From Streptomyces sp. WZ.A104 (lineage in GTDB: Bacteria; Actinomycetota; Actinomycetes; Streptomycetales; Streptomycetaceae), in the NCBI RefSeq assembly GCF_002382885.1, contig NZ_NWVL01000022.1, forward strand, positions 41,824 to 105,823: a DNA stretch of 64,000 nt, in the 5' to 3' direction. Positions 63,716 through 64,000 of the stretch are shown piece after piece. The position numbers and the translations under genes were made by a program. The number at the start of each line of letters is the position of its first letter. Within the stretch, counting starts at the first letter, position 1. Below the pieces are notes generated by a model. That model did no database searches and was not told the DNA's origin. It was given only the letters and a program-made list of their open reading frames with translations.

Positions 63716-64000
63716 TTGACCACGAACAGCACAACACCCCGCCGGGCCTGGCTCGGCTTCACCCTGGTCCTCAGCCTGGTCGGGCTGGTGGCGATGGACA
63801 ACTCCGTGCTCTACCTCGCGATGCCGAGCATCAACGAGGCGATCTCCCCCAGCGCGGGCCAGTCCCTGTGGATCGTCGACATCTACGGCTTCGTGGTGGC
63901 CTCGCTGCTCATCGCGTTCGGCAACCTCGGCGACCGGCACGGCCGGCTGAAGTTCCTGCTCGGCGGCGCGATGCTCTTCGGTATCGGATCGGCGGGCGCC
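63716..64000 (+). CDS. MFS drug exporter (DHA2/QacA-like), 3' end outside window
   Basis: The first 95 residues of a major facilitator transporter. The first helix is WLGFTLVLSLVGLVAMDNSV, and LYLAMPSINEAI is the usual DHA2 sequence after helix 1. LWIVDIYGFVVASLLIAFGN gives helix 2, followed by motif A GNLGDRHGRLKFLL. This points to the 14-helix QacA/EmrB group of drug-proton antiporters. TTG at 63716 is supported by GGAGGAAG six bases upstream. It is probably the exporter and self-resistance gene of the cluster, controlled through site D. Confidence 0.85.
   Translation, partial: MTTNSTTPRRAWLGFTLVLSLVGLVAMDNSVLYLAMPSINEAISPSAGQSLWIVDIYGFVVASLLIAFGNLGDRHGRLKFLLGGAMLFGIGSAGA

Overview
The window is high-G+C actinobacterial DNA, almost certainly a Streptomyces chromosome. 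The support is the codon bias, GTG/TTG starts, GTGA/ATGA start-stop overlaps, a gamma-butyrolactone (AfsA/ArpA-type) regulatory set and a secondary-metabolite cluster. All functions below come from reading translations and motifs by eye; no database search was run.

Region 1 (1-6.1 kb) is accessory DNA. It starts inside an IS5-type insertion sequence on the minus strand, whose transposase is split by a probable programmed -1 frameshift. The IS end abuts a DUF262 + AlbA_2 (Schlafen-type) protein that looks cut off by the insertion. A frame-broken gene, a small hypothetical gene, and a compact trio follow: Ser/Thr kinase, RNase H-like protein and phosphoribosyltransferase-like protein.

Region 2 (about 6.25-24.24 kb) looks like an integrated defence island. 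A tyrosine recombinase lies at the right end, and matching two-block repeats (8-mer, 18-nt gap, 13-mer) lie at both ends. In order it carries an AIPR abortive-infection protein with a nuclease-like N-terminus, a ParB/DGQHR-type protein, a stand-alone methylase fused to a specificity-like domain, a complete type I restriction-modification operon (hsdM-hsdS-hsdR), and a Ser/Thr kinase-TPR gene coupled to a UvrD-like helicase with a ParE/RelE-like N-terminus.

Region 3 (24.3-35.8 kb) holds a Uma2 nuclease-like gene, a PadR regulator and an APC permease that share a 10-bp palindrome, and a CDP-alcohol phosphotransferase. It also holds an unusual group: SRPBCC, MauE-like and MerT/MerC-like membrane proteins, an MJ0619/Tes-like radical SAM enzyme, an ArsM-like methyltransferase, a Crp/Fnr regulator, a TlpA-like thiol lipoprotein and CcdA. 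The last two supply extracytoplasmic thiol redox power. The substrate of the radical SAM/methyltransferase pair is unknown.

Region 4 (36-40 kb) is ordinary chromosome: a SNF2 helicase with a frameshifted C-terminus, NfeD and an SPFH protein.

Region 5 (40.2-64 kb) is a biosynthetic cluster. Transketolase, class II DAHP synthase, AroB, AroK, AroA and AroC feed chorismate. PhzE-like and PhzD-like enzymes then make 2,3-dihydro-3-hydroxyanthranilate (DHHA), and PhzF and PhzG are absent from the window. A carboxylic acid reductase (A-PCP-reductase), a tandem carrier protein and an Sfp-type phosphopantetheinyl transferase suggest an arylamine acid is loaded and reduced to an aldehyde. Control appears to come from AfsA, two TetR/ArpA-type repressors, and two catalytically degenerate IS701-transposase-like proteins. 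Four A/T-rich operator-like sites lie in the promoters of these genes and of the MFS exporter that runs off the right edge.
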